From NCBI RefSeq assembly GCF_003096275.1, contig NZ_QENQ01000001.1:1149923-1213922 (forward strand): 64,000 nt of DNA, given 5' to 3'. Numbering within the stretch: position 1 is the first letter of the stretch; every line of letters starts with the position of its first letter. The stretch is from Sphingomonas pokkalii (lineage in GTDB: Bacteria > Pseudomonadota > Alphaproteobacteria > Sphingomonadales > Sphingomonadaceae). Below are positions 45,683 to 55,610 of the stretch, in pieces. The notes under the pieces were generated by a model. The model saw nothing but the letters and a program-made list of their open reading frames with translations. It made no database searches and was not told the origin of the DNA. Both the position numbers and the translations under genes were made by a program.

Positions 45683-47074
45683 ATGTCCTTCGCGACCACC
45701 AATCCCTATACCGGCGAAACGCTGAAGACCTTTCCGACGGCGACCGACGACGAGGTTCGCACCGCGATCGATCGCGCGCATCGGGCCTTTCTCGGCTGGC
45801 GCGATGCCAGTTTTGCCGAACGTGCGGCGGTGATGCGGGCGGCGGCGGCGATCCTGCGCCGCGACGTGGAGAAATATGCCCCGCTGCTCACGCTGGAAAT
45901 GGGCAAGCTGATCGGCGAGGCGAAGGCGGAAGTGGAACTGTCCGCCGCGATCTTCGACTATTATGCGGAAAATGCCGAGCGGCTGCTCGCCCCGGAACCG
46001 CTGCCGGTGGCCGATCCGGCCGAGGGGCAGGCGGTGCTGGTGTGCGATCCGCTGGGCGTGCTGCTCGCGATCGAGCCGTGGAATTTCCCCTATTACCAGA
46101 TCGCCCGGATCATCGCGCCGCAGCTTTCGGCCGGCAACACGATCCTGTTGAAGCACGCCTCGAACGTGCCGCAATGCGCAGCGGCGTTCGAGGCGCTGAT
46201 GCGCGAGGCGGGACTGCCGGAAGGAGGGTTCCTGAACCTCTATGCCGCGCATGATCAGGTCGAACTGATCCTCGCCGATCCGCGCGTGCACGGGGTGGCG
46301 CTTACCGGGTCGGAAGCGGCCGGCGCGCAGGTGGCCGCGATCGCGGGCAAGGCGCTGAAGAAATCGACGATGGAACTGGGCGGTGCCGATGCGTTCGTCG
46401 TGCTGAAGGACGCGGACCTCGAAAAGACCGTGCGATGGGCGGTGTTCGGCCGCCACTGGAATGGCGGGCAGGTGTGCGTCTCCTCGAAGCGGATGATCAT
46501 CGCCGACGAACTCTATGACAGCTTCCTGGCGCGGTACCGGGAGGGCGTGGCGGCGCTGCGCATGGGCGATCCGTTCGATGCCGAGACGACGCTGGCGCCG
46601 CTCTCCTCGCAAAAGGCGGCGGACGATGTGCGGGCGATGGTTGCCCAGGCCGTCGCCCATGGCGCGACCGCCACGCCCGTGGGCCCGGACGTGCCGAACC
46701 AGGGCGCGTTCGTGCAGCCCGTGATCCTGACGGACGTGGGGGACAGCAATCCTGCCCGGCACTGGGAGTTTTTCGGCCCGGTTTCGATGCTGTTCCGTGC
46801 CCGCGACGAGGAGGATGCGATCCGCATCGCCAATGATTCGCCCTTCGGTCTCGGCGGTTCGGTGTTCACCTGCGATCCCGAACGCGGCGCGGCGGTGGCT
46901 CGGCGGATCGAGACCGGGATGGTGTTCGTCAATCACCCGACGATGGTGAAGGCCGATCTGCCGTTCGGCGGAATCCGCCGTTCCGGCTATGGCCGGGAAC
47001 TGCTCGGTCTGGGGATCCGCGAGTTTGTGAACCACAAGCTGATCGACATCGTCGATATCGACGCGCCGTTCTGA
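45683..47074 (+). CDS. NAD(P)-dependent aldehyde dehydrogenase, probable 2-oxoglutarate semialdehyde dehydrogenase
   Basis: The 463-residue ALDH has the catalytic residues N134 (IEPWNFPYY), E231 (STMELGGAD) and C265 (GGQVCVSSKR). It most resembles succinate-semialdehyde dehydrogenases. In hydroxyproline catabolism the last step, 2-oxoglutarate semialdehyde to 2-oxoglutarate, uses this family. The start at 45683 is favoured, with GGAG 7 nt upstream; 45671 is an alternative. It is at the end of the GH127/DUF885 run, 105 nt away. Confidence 0.85.
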   Translation: MSFATTNPYTGETLKTFPTATDDEVRTAIDRAHRAFLGWRDASFAERAAVMRAAAAILRRDVEKYAPLLTLEMGKLIGEAKAEVELSAAIFDYYAENAERLLAPEPLPVADPAEGQAVLVCDPLGVLLAIEPWNFPYYQIARIIAPQLSAGNTILLKHASNVPQCAAAFEALMREAGLPEGGFLNLYAAHDQVELILADPRVHGVALTGSEAAGAQVAAIAGKALKKSTMELGGADAFVVLKDADLEKTVRWAVFGRHWNGGQVCVSSKRMIIADELYDSFLARYREGVAALRMGDPFDAETTLAPLSSQKAADDVRAMVAQAVAHGATATPVGPDVPNQGAFVQPVILTDVGDSNPARHWEFFGPVSMLFRARDEEDAIRIANDSPFGLGGSVFTCDPERGAAVARRIETGMVFVNHPTMVKADLPFGGIRRSGYGRELLGLGIREFVNHKLIDIVDIDAPF

Positions 47075-47732
47075 ACGCGAAGGACGCGGGGCGCCGCCGT
47101 TCAGATCGCGGAAAGCCCCGCTCGAAACCGGACCGTTTCGTCTCCGCGCAATGGCGGTGCCTCGCTTATTGCTGCAAATGCGAAATGGATGCCATCTGCA
47201 ATGCAAAATACTGTGACATTGTAGAATGCAAATATGTCATAATTTCTGTCAAATCGTTCGCGATTGCGATCGGTAATCTTGCGTAAATATTGTATACTAT
47301 CGTTATAAGGTAGAATAAATTCAACATTGTTGAAGTTTATATATTATATATTTCTTTTCATTTTATTCTGAATGTCCAGAATAGTTGTAATATTTTTGAA
47401 GATGATGGGTATTATTTTATCATTTTACGATATGTTTATGATACATATTTTTTAATGGCATTGAACTTATAATGTTATCAATGATAAACTTTGTAAAAAG
47501 TTGCGATACTATATCTGAAACATAGAAGTATTGCTTAGTTTTATTGAAGATCGGTCTGCTTAGTGAGAAATTTCTGGATGATGTTGCGGAAGTATCCATT
47601 GAGCTTCCGGGTCCTTTTAAAGGATCATTAACGTCGCCGATGATAGCGCGCGCCCATCGCAGCACCCGGGCATGGGGTGTGCAAGCGACGAAAAGTCGCT
47701 GCTGCGTTAAAGGGAAGGGCTTGGTGACTTTA
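47075..47732. other. AT-rich promoter region of the TonB receptor
   Basis: No gene seen. The stretch from about 47200 to 47540 is strongly AT-rich with several TATA-like runs. TGTATACTATCG (47291-47302) is a weak relative of the operator motif at the locus. A reading frame opens at 47544 (TTG) in the receptor frame but has no signal peptide or ribosome site, so the receptor start is set at 47733. Confidence 0.5.
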
Positions 47733-50700
47733 ATGAATTCCGCGTTTTTAACTCTGCGATACGGGATCTCGACGGCGGCGTTGCTTACCGCGATTGTGGC
47801 CCCAGCGCACGCGCAGGACGCTGTGCCGTCGACGATGACGGGAGCCGTTGCCGCCGATGCTGATGTTGCGTCGCAGCAGACCGATGCGACCACAGGCCAG
47901 GATCGGCAGGCTGATGCCGCACCCGCAGCGCAACCCGACGCTGGCCAGGGCACCGCGATCGTCGTCACCGGAACGCTGTTCCGCGATTCCAACGCCTCCT
48001 CGATCTCGCCCGTGACCGTGCTCAGCGCTGCGACGCTGCAGCGGGCCAACATCACCACCGCGCAGGACGCGATCCGCTCGGTTTCGGCCGACAGCGCCGG
48101 CTCGATTTCGACCGGCTTCCGCAACGGCTTCTCGGCCGGCGGTGCCGCCGTATCGCTTCGCGGCCTGGGCGTTTCGTCCACCGTCGTGCTTATCGATGGC
48201 CTGCGCTCGGCGAACTTTCCGCTCAACGACGACGGCCACAACGCCTATGTCGACCTGAACTCGATTCCGTTCAGCACCATCGATCGCATCGAAGTGCTGA
48301 AGGACGGCGCCTCCTCCACCTATGGGGCGGATGCGATTGGTGGTGTGGTCAACCTCATCAGCAAGAAGAACGTCCAGGGCGTTTCGGGCTCGGTGCAGGG
48401 TGGCACCACGGGCCATGGCGACGGTTCGCACTACCGGGCGACGCTGACCGCCGGCGTGGGCGACTATCGCGAGAAGGGCTGGAACTTCTATGTCAACGGT
48501 GAATACACCTATGACGGGTTCATCACCAACCATTCGCGCGGTTATCCGTTCAACACGCTGGACCTGCGTCCGAGCGGCCTGAAGGACCAGAACCTCAACG
48601 ACGAATCGCTGGTGACCCCCAACCCGCAGGCGGTCGTCACCCGCGTGCGGCAGACCGACCTCAACAATCCCCTGGCCGGTCAGGTCGGTGCGCCGCTCAG
48701 CAACCAGTATCAGCTGCTCAACCCGAACGGCTGCCCCTTCGGCACCTTCACCGTGACTTCGGGTGCAGCACAGGGCACCGGCTGCGCCCATAACCTTCCG
48801 GATGAATATTCGATCATCCAGCCGAAGCAGCAGCGCTATTCGACGACCGCTCGCCTAACCGTGCGCCTGGCCGACAATTGGGAGGCCTTTGCCTCGGGCA
48901 GCTATTCGCGTTCCGAAGTCACGATCACGGGCACGCCTGCAGGCATCCGCCAGACCCAGCCGTTCGGCGGCTCCGCGGCGATTGCGTCCAACAATCCCGG
49001 CATCGTGCTGCCGGTCTATGTCTGCGCCGCCGGCGTGAACTGCGCCACCGCGGCGGACCGGCGGGTGAACCCCAATAACCCCTACGCTGCTGCTGCCGAC
49101 GCCGCAGGCACACCTGCCGAAGGCGCCGCGCGCATCTATTATCTGTTCGGCGACATCCCGGCCGGCAGCTTCCGCGCTGTCGACGTGTACCGCGCGACCG
49201 CGGGTATTTCGGGCGATCTCGGCAACGGTTTCCGCTTCCGCCTGAACGGCGTCTATGCCCGTGACAATCTCAGCGTCACGCAACGCGGCTTCATCAACAT
49301 CCAGGGCCTGATCAACGCGATCAACACCGGCGCCTACAATTTCGTCAATCCGGAACAGAACAGCGCGGCGGTGCGCAATCAGGTATCGCCGGATCGCACC
49401 ACCCCGTCCTATTCGACGGTGGCGACGATCGGTGGCTCGCTCATCAAGTCGATGATGGAACTGCCGGGTGGGGACCTCAACGTGGGCGCCGGCTTCCAGA
49501 TCCGTCGCGAAACGCTGATGAACCGCAACGCGAATTTCGATCTGGCCTATTACGGCATGAACACCTCGTCGGCCCAGGGCCGCCAGACCGTTACCGCCGG
49601 CTTCTTCGAAATCGACGCGCCGTTCACGCGCGCGATCGACCTCAATGTGTCGGGCCGCTACGACCATTACTCGCAGGGCTACAGCCACTTCTCGCCCAAG
49701 GTGGGCGTGAAATACACGCCGATCGAGCAGGTCTCGTTCCGCGCTACCTACTCGCAGGGTTTCCGCGCACCGACCTTCGCGGAAAACAATCCGGCCAGCA
49801 GCTATGCCGGCTTCTCGTCCCTTACGCTGGATCCGAAATCGGCGTTCGTCCTCGCCCATCCGGGCAATCCTGCCTACACCACCACGTACAATATCGGCAG
49901 CGGCTCCCAGGGTAACCCGAACATCCTGCCGGAAGTGTCGCGCAGCATCACGGTCGGCACGATGTTGAAGCCGACGCGCTGGCTGAACCTGACCGTCGAC
50001 TATTACAATATCAAGAAATCGCATCTGATTGTCAGCGGCCCGCTGGGTCCCAAGGCCGTCGACGCCTATTACAGCAAGACCAACGCGGTCGATGGCTGCG
50101 CCGCGCTCGCCGCAGTGGGGCCGGGCTATGCCTGCCGCGTCATCGATGCGCCGGATCCGGTCAACCCAAACGCGCTGCCGCGCCTGCTGGTGTATGATGT
50201 CCCCTACGTCAACGCCAACTATCAGGTAAGTTCGGGCATCGACATGCAGGCAAGCGCCAACCTGCGCCTGTCCGACAATGTGCGCCTGATCAGCCGCCTC
50301 GACGTCACGCGCGTGCTTCGCCTCGATCTGGTGACCCCGGAGGGCGTGGTGCAGAAATATGCAGGTACGCTTGGGCCGTACCGGCTGTCTTCGGGTGGCG
50401 GCACGCCGCGCATCCGTGGCAACTGGCAGAACAGCCTCGAAATGGGCAAGCTCTCGCTCACGGCGACGACCTATTATGTCGGTCGGATCAAGCAGGTCGC
50501 AGCCGATCGCATCGCGGCCGACAAAACAACCGGCGTAATCGACCTGTCGTGCAAGAACAACCTGGCTCCCGTGCCGGACGGCGTCGACAAGACCCGCCAG
50601 TGCTTCATCCGCCCGTTCATCTATGTCGACCTGAACGCCGCGGTGAAGGTGAACGAGCAGTTCCGGTTCTTCGTCAACGTCCAGAACCTGACCGATGCCC

Positions 50701-50813
50701 GCGCGCCGCTGGCAGCGGGTGCCTATACCAGCAACCCCAACTATCTGAGCAGCTGGCACTATGCCGGTCTCGTCGGCCGCAACTTCAGCGCAGGCGTGAA
50801 CGTCAACTTCTGA
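47733..50813 (+). CDS. TonB-dependent receptor (large, with plug domain)
   Basis: The protein has 1026 residues from ATG 47733, with GGGAAGG upstream. A signal peptide ends near APAHAQ; a TonB box-like GTAIVVTGTLF is followed by plug motifs (RIEVLKDGASSTYGADAIGG) and a barrel with IKKSHLIVSGPLG and a C-terminal RNFSAGVNVNF. It is of the same broad type as the 26973-29915 receptor. It follows the aldehyde dehydrogenase on the same strand and may import the oligomers processed by the locus. The substrate is not known. Confidence 0.9.
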   Translation: MNSAFLTLRYGISTAALLTAIVAPAHAQDAVPSTMTGAVAADADVASQQTDATTGQDRQADAAPAAQPDAGQGTAIVVTGTLFRDSNASSISPVTVLSAATLQRANITTAQDAIRSVSADSAGSISTGFRNGFSAGGAAVSLRGLGVSSTVVLIDGLRSANFPLNDDGHNAYVDLNSIPFSTIDRIEVLKDGASSTYGADAIGGVVNLISKKNVQGVSGSVQGGTTGHGDGSHYRATLTAGVGDYREKGWNFYVNGEYTYDGFITNHSRGYPFNTLDLRPSGLKDQNLNDESLVTPNPQAVVTRVRQTDLNNPLAGQVGAPLSNQYQLLNPNGCPFGTFTVTSGAAQGTGCAHNLPDEYSIIQPKQQRYSTTARLTVRLADNWEAFASGSYSRSEVTITGTPAGIRQTQPFGGSAAIASNNPGIVLPVYVCAAGVNCATAADRRVNPNNPYAAAADAAGTPAEGAARIYYLFGDIPAGSFRAVDVYRATAGISGDLGNGFRFRLNGVYARDNLSVTQRGFINIQGLINAINTGAYNFVNPEQNSAAVRNQVSPDRTTPSYSTVATIGGSLIKSMMELPGGDLNVGAGFQIRRETLMNRNANFDLAYYGMNTSSAQGRQTVTAGFFEIDAPFTRAIDLNVSGRYDHYSQGYSHFSPKVGVKYTPIEQVSFRATYSQGFRAPTFAENNPASSYAGFSSLTLDPKSAFVLAHPGNPAYTTTYNIGSGSQGNPNILPEVSRSITVGTMLKPTRWLNLTVDYYNIKKSHLIVSGPLGPKAVDAYYSKTNAVDGCAALAAVGPGYACRVIDAPDPVNPNALPRLLVYDVPYVNANYQVSSGIDMQASANLRLSDNVRLISRLDVTRVLRLDLVTPEGVVQKYAGTLGPYRLSSGGGTPRIRGNWQNSLEMGKLSLTATTYYVGRIKQVAADRIAADKTTGVIDLSCKNNLAPVPDGVDKTRQCFIRPFIYVDLNAAVKVNEQFRFFVNVQNLTDARAPLAAGAYTSNPNYLSSWHYAGLVGRNFSAGVNVNF

Positions 50814-50835
50814 ACGCACAGCGTTGACCAAAACA

Positions 50836-50865
50836 CATCGGGGCGGCCCTTGTGCCGCCCCGATG
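50836..50865. terminator. Strong hairpin between convergent genes
   Basis: CATCGGGGCGGC and its exact complement flank a 6-nt loop (CCTTGT). On the minus strand it is followed by TGTTTT, so it looks like a terminator for the oxidoreductase gene, and it can also stop the receptor transcript. Confidence 0.7.
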
Positions 50866-50920
50866 CCTATGGGGTATCGCATCTCCACGCAGATGTGCGG
50901 CGATATCCCCTGCTCCAGGC

Positions 50921-52555
50921 CTATCGTGGTCCACCGGCGAGCGCCAAAATCTGGCCCTCGGACAGGAGTCGCTGGCGCAACTGCGCATAGGGCACCGCCT
51001 GCACGGGCAGGTCGCCTGCGATCGCCAGGTCGGCGGCGGCGGCGGCGGACTGGCCCAAGATCATGAAGACCGGCTCCATCCGGATCGTGCCATAGGCGAT
51101 GTGCGACGCAGACAGCGCCACCGGCACCAGCAGATTGCGTGCCTCCGCGCGTTTCGGCACGATCGCATCGTAGCTGATCGGATAGGCGTGGCCGACGGGC
51201 ACTTCGATATTGCCTTCGTTGCGCACATGGCCTTCGCCGTCGACGATCCGCTGGGTGTTGTGCGAATCCATCTGGTACGAACCCATGCCGATCGGTCGCG
51301 GCGTCGGCTGCAGCCCGCGCACCTGCGGTTCCGCCATCACGAAATCGGAGACCATCCGCCGCGCCTCGCGGACGTACATTTCCCGCGGCCAGCCGGCGTT
51401 TGCCGTGAATTCGTCGCGGCACAGCCCCCAGCGCCCCATCTCCGCACGGGTCTCGGCCGGCACGTGCGGATCGTGCGCCATGAACCACAACAGGCCCTGC
51501 TGATACCGGATATGCTCGCGGGCGATCGCCTGGCGTTCCACATCGCTGCCTTCCGGGTAGCGATAGTTCCGGCCGATATTGTCGATGGAGAAGGCGCCGA
51601 AATTGTTCACATCCGCCTTGCCGTTGGGAATGCGATCGAACTTCTGGAAGAAGTTGCGATAGCCCGCGTCCATGTAACGCTGGAGCAGCGCATATTGGCT
51701 GGGATCATAGCCGGCCGGCTTCGGCAGCGGCAAACGGTTCGCCGCCACGTCCGTCAGGCACAGCCGGTAGGTATAGGCCTGGATCTTGGTGTCACCGCTC
51801 CCGTCCGGCGCAGGCTTATCGGCGCTGATCCGCGGAAGCAGGCCGCTGCTCGGGTCGCCGGGCACCCTGTACGGGTCGATATCGAGCGTGAACTGATGGT
51901 TGGTCGTTTTGCCGAGCTGAACGCCGTTCAGCGCTTCGCCATAGGTGGCATTCGCCTCGCGCCCGACCGTGAAGGAGACCCCCGCGGCCGCCATCAGGTC
52001 GCCCTCGTAGCTGGCGTCGATGAACATGCGCCCGGCGAACCGCCTTCCTGCCTTCGACCGGAAGGCGACCAGCGTCGTGCCGCGGCGCTCAACACCGCGG
52101 CGACCGCGGTCGAGCGGCTGGCTCCGCTCGACACGGACGCCGGCGGTGCGCACCCAATCCTCCAGAATGCGTTCTGCAACCTTCGGTTCGAACTGCCACA
52201 TTGCGCCATCATCGACGAAATTCTCGGCGCGTGCCGGTCGCGGCGCGTGGATCCAGGCGCCCGGGTCGTCATAGTGCCGCTTCACACGCCGATAGAATTC
52301 GAGCGCGAGCCCACCGATCGCTCGATGGTTGCCGGTGTCGGACCAACTAAGGCCATTGGTGGTCATTCCGCCGAGATAGGCGTCCCGGCAGACCAGCGTG
52401 ACGCTGCGCCCGAGCCGCCGTCCCTCGATCGCGGCGATCACGCCCCCTGCGGTGCAGCCATAGATGACGATATCGGCGGGGGCTGGGGCCTGCCGCGCCA
52501 TGGCGGGCGTGGGCGCGGCAAGCAGCGCCGCTGAAGCGAGAAGCAGCGATCGCAT
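50921..52555 (-). CDS. FAD-dependent oxidoreductase (FAD_oxidored type)
   Basis: The 544-residue protein starts MRSLLLASAALLAAPTPAMA (signal peptide), followed by the FAD-binding motif IVIYGCTAGGVIAAIEG and the conserved FIDASYEGDLMAAAGV. Such periplasmic family members often accompany TonB receptors for carbohydrate or other substrates, but the substrate is unknown. ATG 52555 is chosen; a TTG 15 nt upstream overlaps the receptor stop. It is downstream of the STN-type TonB receptor and probably in its operon. Confidence 0.85.
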   Translation of the reverse strand: MRSLLLASAALLAAPTPAMARQAPAPADIVIYGCTAGGVIAAIEGRRLGRSVTLVCRDAYLGGMTTNGLSWSDTGNHRAIGGLALEFYRRVKRHYDDPGAWIHAPRPARAENFVDDGAMWQFEPKVAERILEDWVRTAGVRVERSQPLDRGRRGVERRGTTLVAFRSKAGRRFAGRMFIDASYEGDLMAAAGVSFTVGREANATYGEALNGVQLGKTTNHQFTLDIDPYRVPGDPSSGLLPRISADKPAPDGSGDTKIQAYTYRLCLTDVAANRLPLPKPAGYDPSQYALLQRYMDAGYRNFFQKFDRIPNGKADVNNFGAFSIDNIGRNYRYPEGSDVERQAIAREHIRYQQGLLWFMAHDPHVPAETRAEMGRWGLCRDEFTANAGWPREMYVREARRMVSDFVMAEPQVRGLQPTPRPIGMGSYQMDSHNTQRIVDGEGHVRNEGNIEVPVGHAYPISYDAIVPKRAEARNLLVPVALSASHIAYGTIRMEPVFMILGQSAAAAADLAIAGDLPVQAVPYAQLRQRLLSEGQILALAGGPR

Positions 52556-52566
52556 CCCCGCGCGCC

Positions 52567-55533
52567 TCAAAACGTCGCCGCCAGACCGAAGAAGATGCGC
52601 CGATCCTCGCGCGCGCTCGTCAACAGCCGGAGCTGTTCCTGCAGATACTGCCGGTCGATCGAGCGGGTGAGGTTGATCGCTTCCACCGTCAGCCGCAGGC
52701 TGCGGGTAAGGTTGAGCTGTGCCGAGGCGTCGAGCTGTCCGCGCCCGGCGGCATAGGAACTGCCACCGGCTGCCGCACTGCCCTGGCCGAGAAGATAGCT
52801 GGAGCGATAGATATAGGCGACACGCGCGGAGAGCGTCTTGTCTTCATAGAAGCCGATGAGATTGTAGCTGTGCCTGGACAGGCCGGGCAGCGGCAGCCGC
52901 GCGCGCGTCGCCTCGTCGATCAGCGGTGTCTCGCTGTCGACATAGGTGTAGTTGGCCTGCACGCCCAGATTGCCGAGCAGGCCCGGCAGGAACCGGAGCG
53001 ACTGCTGATAGGCGAGTTCGACGCCCTTGATCTTGCCCGATGCGCCGTTGACCGGCTGGGTGATCTGGAAGGCGCCATAGGTCTGGCCGGTGCTGGGATC
53101 GATCTGGTCCGACAGGCCGGGGATGAACTCGCTCTGGGTACGGTTGAGCGTGAACGAATCAACATTCTTGTAGAAGCCGGCGACCGTCAACGCGCTGGAC
53201 GGCGCGAAATACCATTCGAGCGTGGCATCATATTGCGTCGCCTCGAACGGGCGCAGCGCCGGATTGCCGCGCGATCCGGTGCGCGAGACGAACAGCGGCA
53301 CGAAGCTCACGCCCACGTCGCTGAGGCTGGGCCGCGCGACGACCTTCGCCGCGGCGAGCCGGAAGGTGAGATCGCGGCGAAGCTCGAGCGAGGCGTTGGC
53401 GCTCGGCAGCCAATAGCCGAAGCGCGACTTGGATGCCGTTGGCTGCGTATCGGAGAGATAGCCTGACGAAATCCGTTCGAAGCTGATGTAGCGGACGCCG
53501 GCATTGCCGGTGAGCGGCAGCGATCCGATCGTGCCTTCGACATTGCCCTTGGCATAGAAGGCCAGCGTGTCCTGGCGGACATCCTTGATCGACACGCGCC
53601 CGAACGGAATCGTGTCTGCGCGCGGCACCGGCAGGCCGAAGGCATCGCGTGCGGCCTGTTTGCTCGTCGTGCCGCCCAGGATGTCGCGCGGGAAGGTGCC
53701 CGGCACGCCCGGATAGAAGCTGCCCTGCCGGTTGTTGTAGACCAGCCCGGGAAGCTCATCGACGGTCAGGATCCCGTCGCCATTCTTGTCCCCGCGCGAC
53801 AACAGGCTGGCCGCGGTCGGAATGTTTTGCGGCGCTTCGGAATAGAATTGGATCGATTCATACCGGCTGCCGACCTCGATCGATTTCAGGGGGCCGGCAT
53901 CGGTGCGGATGGTGAAGTCCACCCGGCCGTCATAGCCGCTATTGTCGGTGCGGAAGTCGTTCTCGAAGATCGAGGCGAGCTGATATTGCGTCGGATCGTT
54001 CAGGTTGAAGTTGGAGGCAAGCGACAGGTCCGGGACGGTCCCGCCGCGCGAAAAGTCGATCGTGGCGTTGGCGGTGCGCCCCGCGCGGGGCACGACCACA
54101 TAGGTGAAGGATGCGCCCGGGCCGCCATCGGTGCCGAGGCCCTTGGCGTAGGAGGCGTCGGCCTTCACCGTCACGATCTCGCCCGCATATCTGGTGGAGA
54201 AGCCGATATTGGTCGACTTGAACTCGGTCGGCTCGTCATAGACCAGCGGGCGCACGGTGACGCCGGTATAGGTTGAGCGCACCACGGTGCCGCTCCCGTC
54301 CGCCACCGCCCCGACGTCATTGTCGTTGAACAGGATCTGGTAGTTGGCGCTCTGTCGGTTGCGCTTCAGCCGGGTATAGGTGCCGTCGAGGATCATCTCC
54401 CAGCGTTCGCCCGGCCGATACTGGAGCGAACTGTTGAGCGTCAGCCGTTCCTCGGCGCGATCGTAGATCCGCGCCATATAGCGATTGGGGCGGTACAGGC
54501 CGGGATCGTTCACCCCGTCGCCATTGCCGTCGATATTGTTGGTGCGGGTCCAGCCGCCGGTGTCGAACGCATAGCCGCGCGTGTGGGTGTTCGAATAGGC
54601 GGCGCTCGCCAGGATGCCGACCTTGTCGCCGAACGTCTTCGAAACCAGCGCGGAGCCGCGATAGCCGAGATGGTCGGCCTGATCGGTATAGGCGCCCTGC
54701 AGGCGACCGCTGACGACGAAATCGGCAAGCTCCAGCGGCCGCTTGGTCTTGAGGTTCACGGTGGCGCCCAGTGCGCCTTCCGGCATGTCCGCGGTCGGCG
54801 ATTTCGACACGACGATGCTGGAGATGATCTCCGGGCTCACCGATTCCAGCGATGCGCTTCCGCCGGCACCGGGGCCGAGAAAGGTGCGGCCGTTGATCTC
54901 CAGCCGGTTCTGCGAAATGCCGCGCACGGTGAAGTTCGAGCCATCGCCTTCGCGCCGGGTGATCTGCACGCCGGTGATCCGGCTCATCGACTCCGCGACA
55001 TTCTGGTCAGGCAGCTTGCCGATGTCCTGCGCGGTGATGACGTCGACGATGTTGCCGGCGGCGCGCTTGACGTTGATCGATTGCTGCAGCGAGGCACGGA
55101 TGCCGGTGACGACGATTTCCTCGCCGGCGGTCGGCTCCGCCTGTGCTGCGGGCTCGGCCGCCAGCGGCATCGGCGCCGGTTCGACCTGCGCGGCAGCGGG
55201 GGTGAGCGAGGCGGACTCGTTCGCAGCGCGGCGGCGCAGGACGATCGCGCCGCCCGCGCGCACCGGCACAAGGTCCGTCCCGTCGAGCAGCAGGCGCAGC
55301 GCCGCGGTGACATCCAGCGCGCCCTTCACCCGGTTGACCCGGAGGTGCTCCGCCAGCGGACCGGGCACCAGGATCTGGATGCCGGCCTGGTGCGCGAACT
55401 GGGGAATGCCGGTGCGGGCGGGCTGCGCCGCGACATCGAACTGGCGGGTCTGGGCGGCCGCCGCGGCCGCTGGGGCGACCGACGCGAATAGAATGGCCGC
55501 GGAGCCGAGCATCTGCGAACGCACGGAAATCAT
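52567..55533 (-). CDS. TonB-dependent transducer with STN domain
   Basis: The protein has 988 residues from ATG 55533, which has GGGAGAGG upstream. A signal peptide is followed by an STN domain (about 30-95: VAAQPARTGIPQFAHQAG and VKGALDVTAALRLLLDG), which contacts FecR; then a TonB box EEIVVTGIRAS, a plug (VKRAAGNIVDVITAQDIG) and a barrel ending FFGLAATF. The STN domain and the adjacent FecR and sigma genes make it a FecA-type receptor that signals substrate binding to the sigma factor. The barrel is of the CarO/sucrose-type family. The substrate is unknown. Confidence 0.92.
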   Translation of the reverse strand: MISVRSQMLGSAAILFASVAPAAAAAAQTRQFDVAAQPARTGIPQFAHQAGIQILVPGPLAEHLRVNRVKGALDVTAALRLLLDGTDLVPVRAGGAIVLRRRAANESASLTPAAAQVEPAPMPLAAEPAAQAEPTAGEEIVVTGIRASLQQSINVKRAAGNIVDVITAQDIGKLPDQNVAESMSRITGVQITRREGDGSNFTVRGISQNRLEINGRTFLGPGAGGSASLESVSPEIISSIVVSKSPTADMPEGALGATVNLKTKRPLELADFVVSGRLQGAYTDQADHLGYRGSALVSKTFGDKVGILASAAYSNTHTRGYAFDTGGWTRTNNIDGNGDGVNDPGLYRPNRYMARIYDRAEERLTLNSSLQYRPGERWEMILDGTYTRLKRNRQSANYQILFNDNDVGAVADGSGTVVRSTYTGVTVRPLVYDEPTEFKSTNIGFSTRYAGEIVTVKADASYAKGLGTDGGPGASFTYVVVPRAGRTANATIDFSRGGTVPDLSLASNFNLNDPTQYQLASIFENDFRTDNSGYDGRVDFTIRTDAGPLKSIEVGSRYESIQFYSEAPQNIPTAASLLSRGDKNGDGILTVDELPGLVYNNRQGSFYPGVPGTFPRDILGGTTSKQAARDAFGLPVPRADTIPFGRVSIKDVRQDTLAFYAKGNVEGTIGSLPLTGNAGVRYISFERISSGYLSDTQPTASKSRFGYWLPSANASLELRRDLTFRLAAAKVVARPSLSDVGVSFVPLFVSRTGSRGNPALRPFEATQYDATLEWYFAPSSALTVAGFYKNVDSFTLNRTQSEFIPGLSDQIDPSTGQTYGAFQITQPVNGASGKIKGVELAYQQSLRFLPGLLGNLGVQANYTYVDSETPLIDEATRARLPLPGLSRHSYNLIGFYEDKTLSARVAYIYRSSYLLGQGSAAAGGSSYAAGRGQLDASAQLNLTRSLRLTVEAINLTRSIDRQYLQEQLRLLTSAREDRRIFFGLAATF

Positions 55534-55610
55534 GGGTGAACCTCTCCCTGTGTCGGCGCCTTCTGTTGCGAGACGCTCCCACCCTACGAGCCGGCGCAAC
55601 CGCGTTTCCG

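Noticed and set aside
47544-47732. N-terminal extension of the TonB receptor from a TTG
   Set aside because: The signal peptide begins at 47733, and the extension carries no signal or ribosome site.
48855-51488. 877-residue minus-strand frame over the TonB receptor and oxidoreductase
   Set aside because: It crosses a terminator and two real genes; the translation is a shadow.
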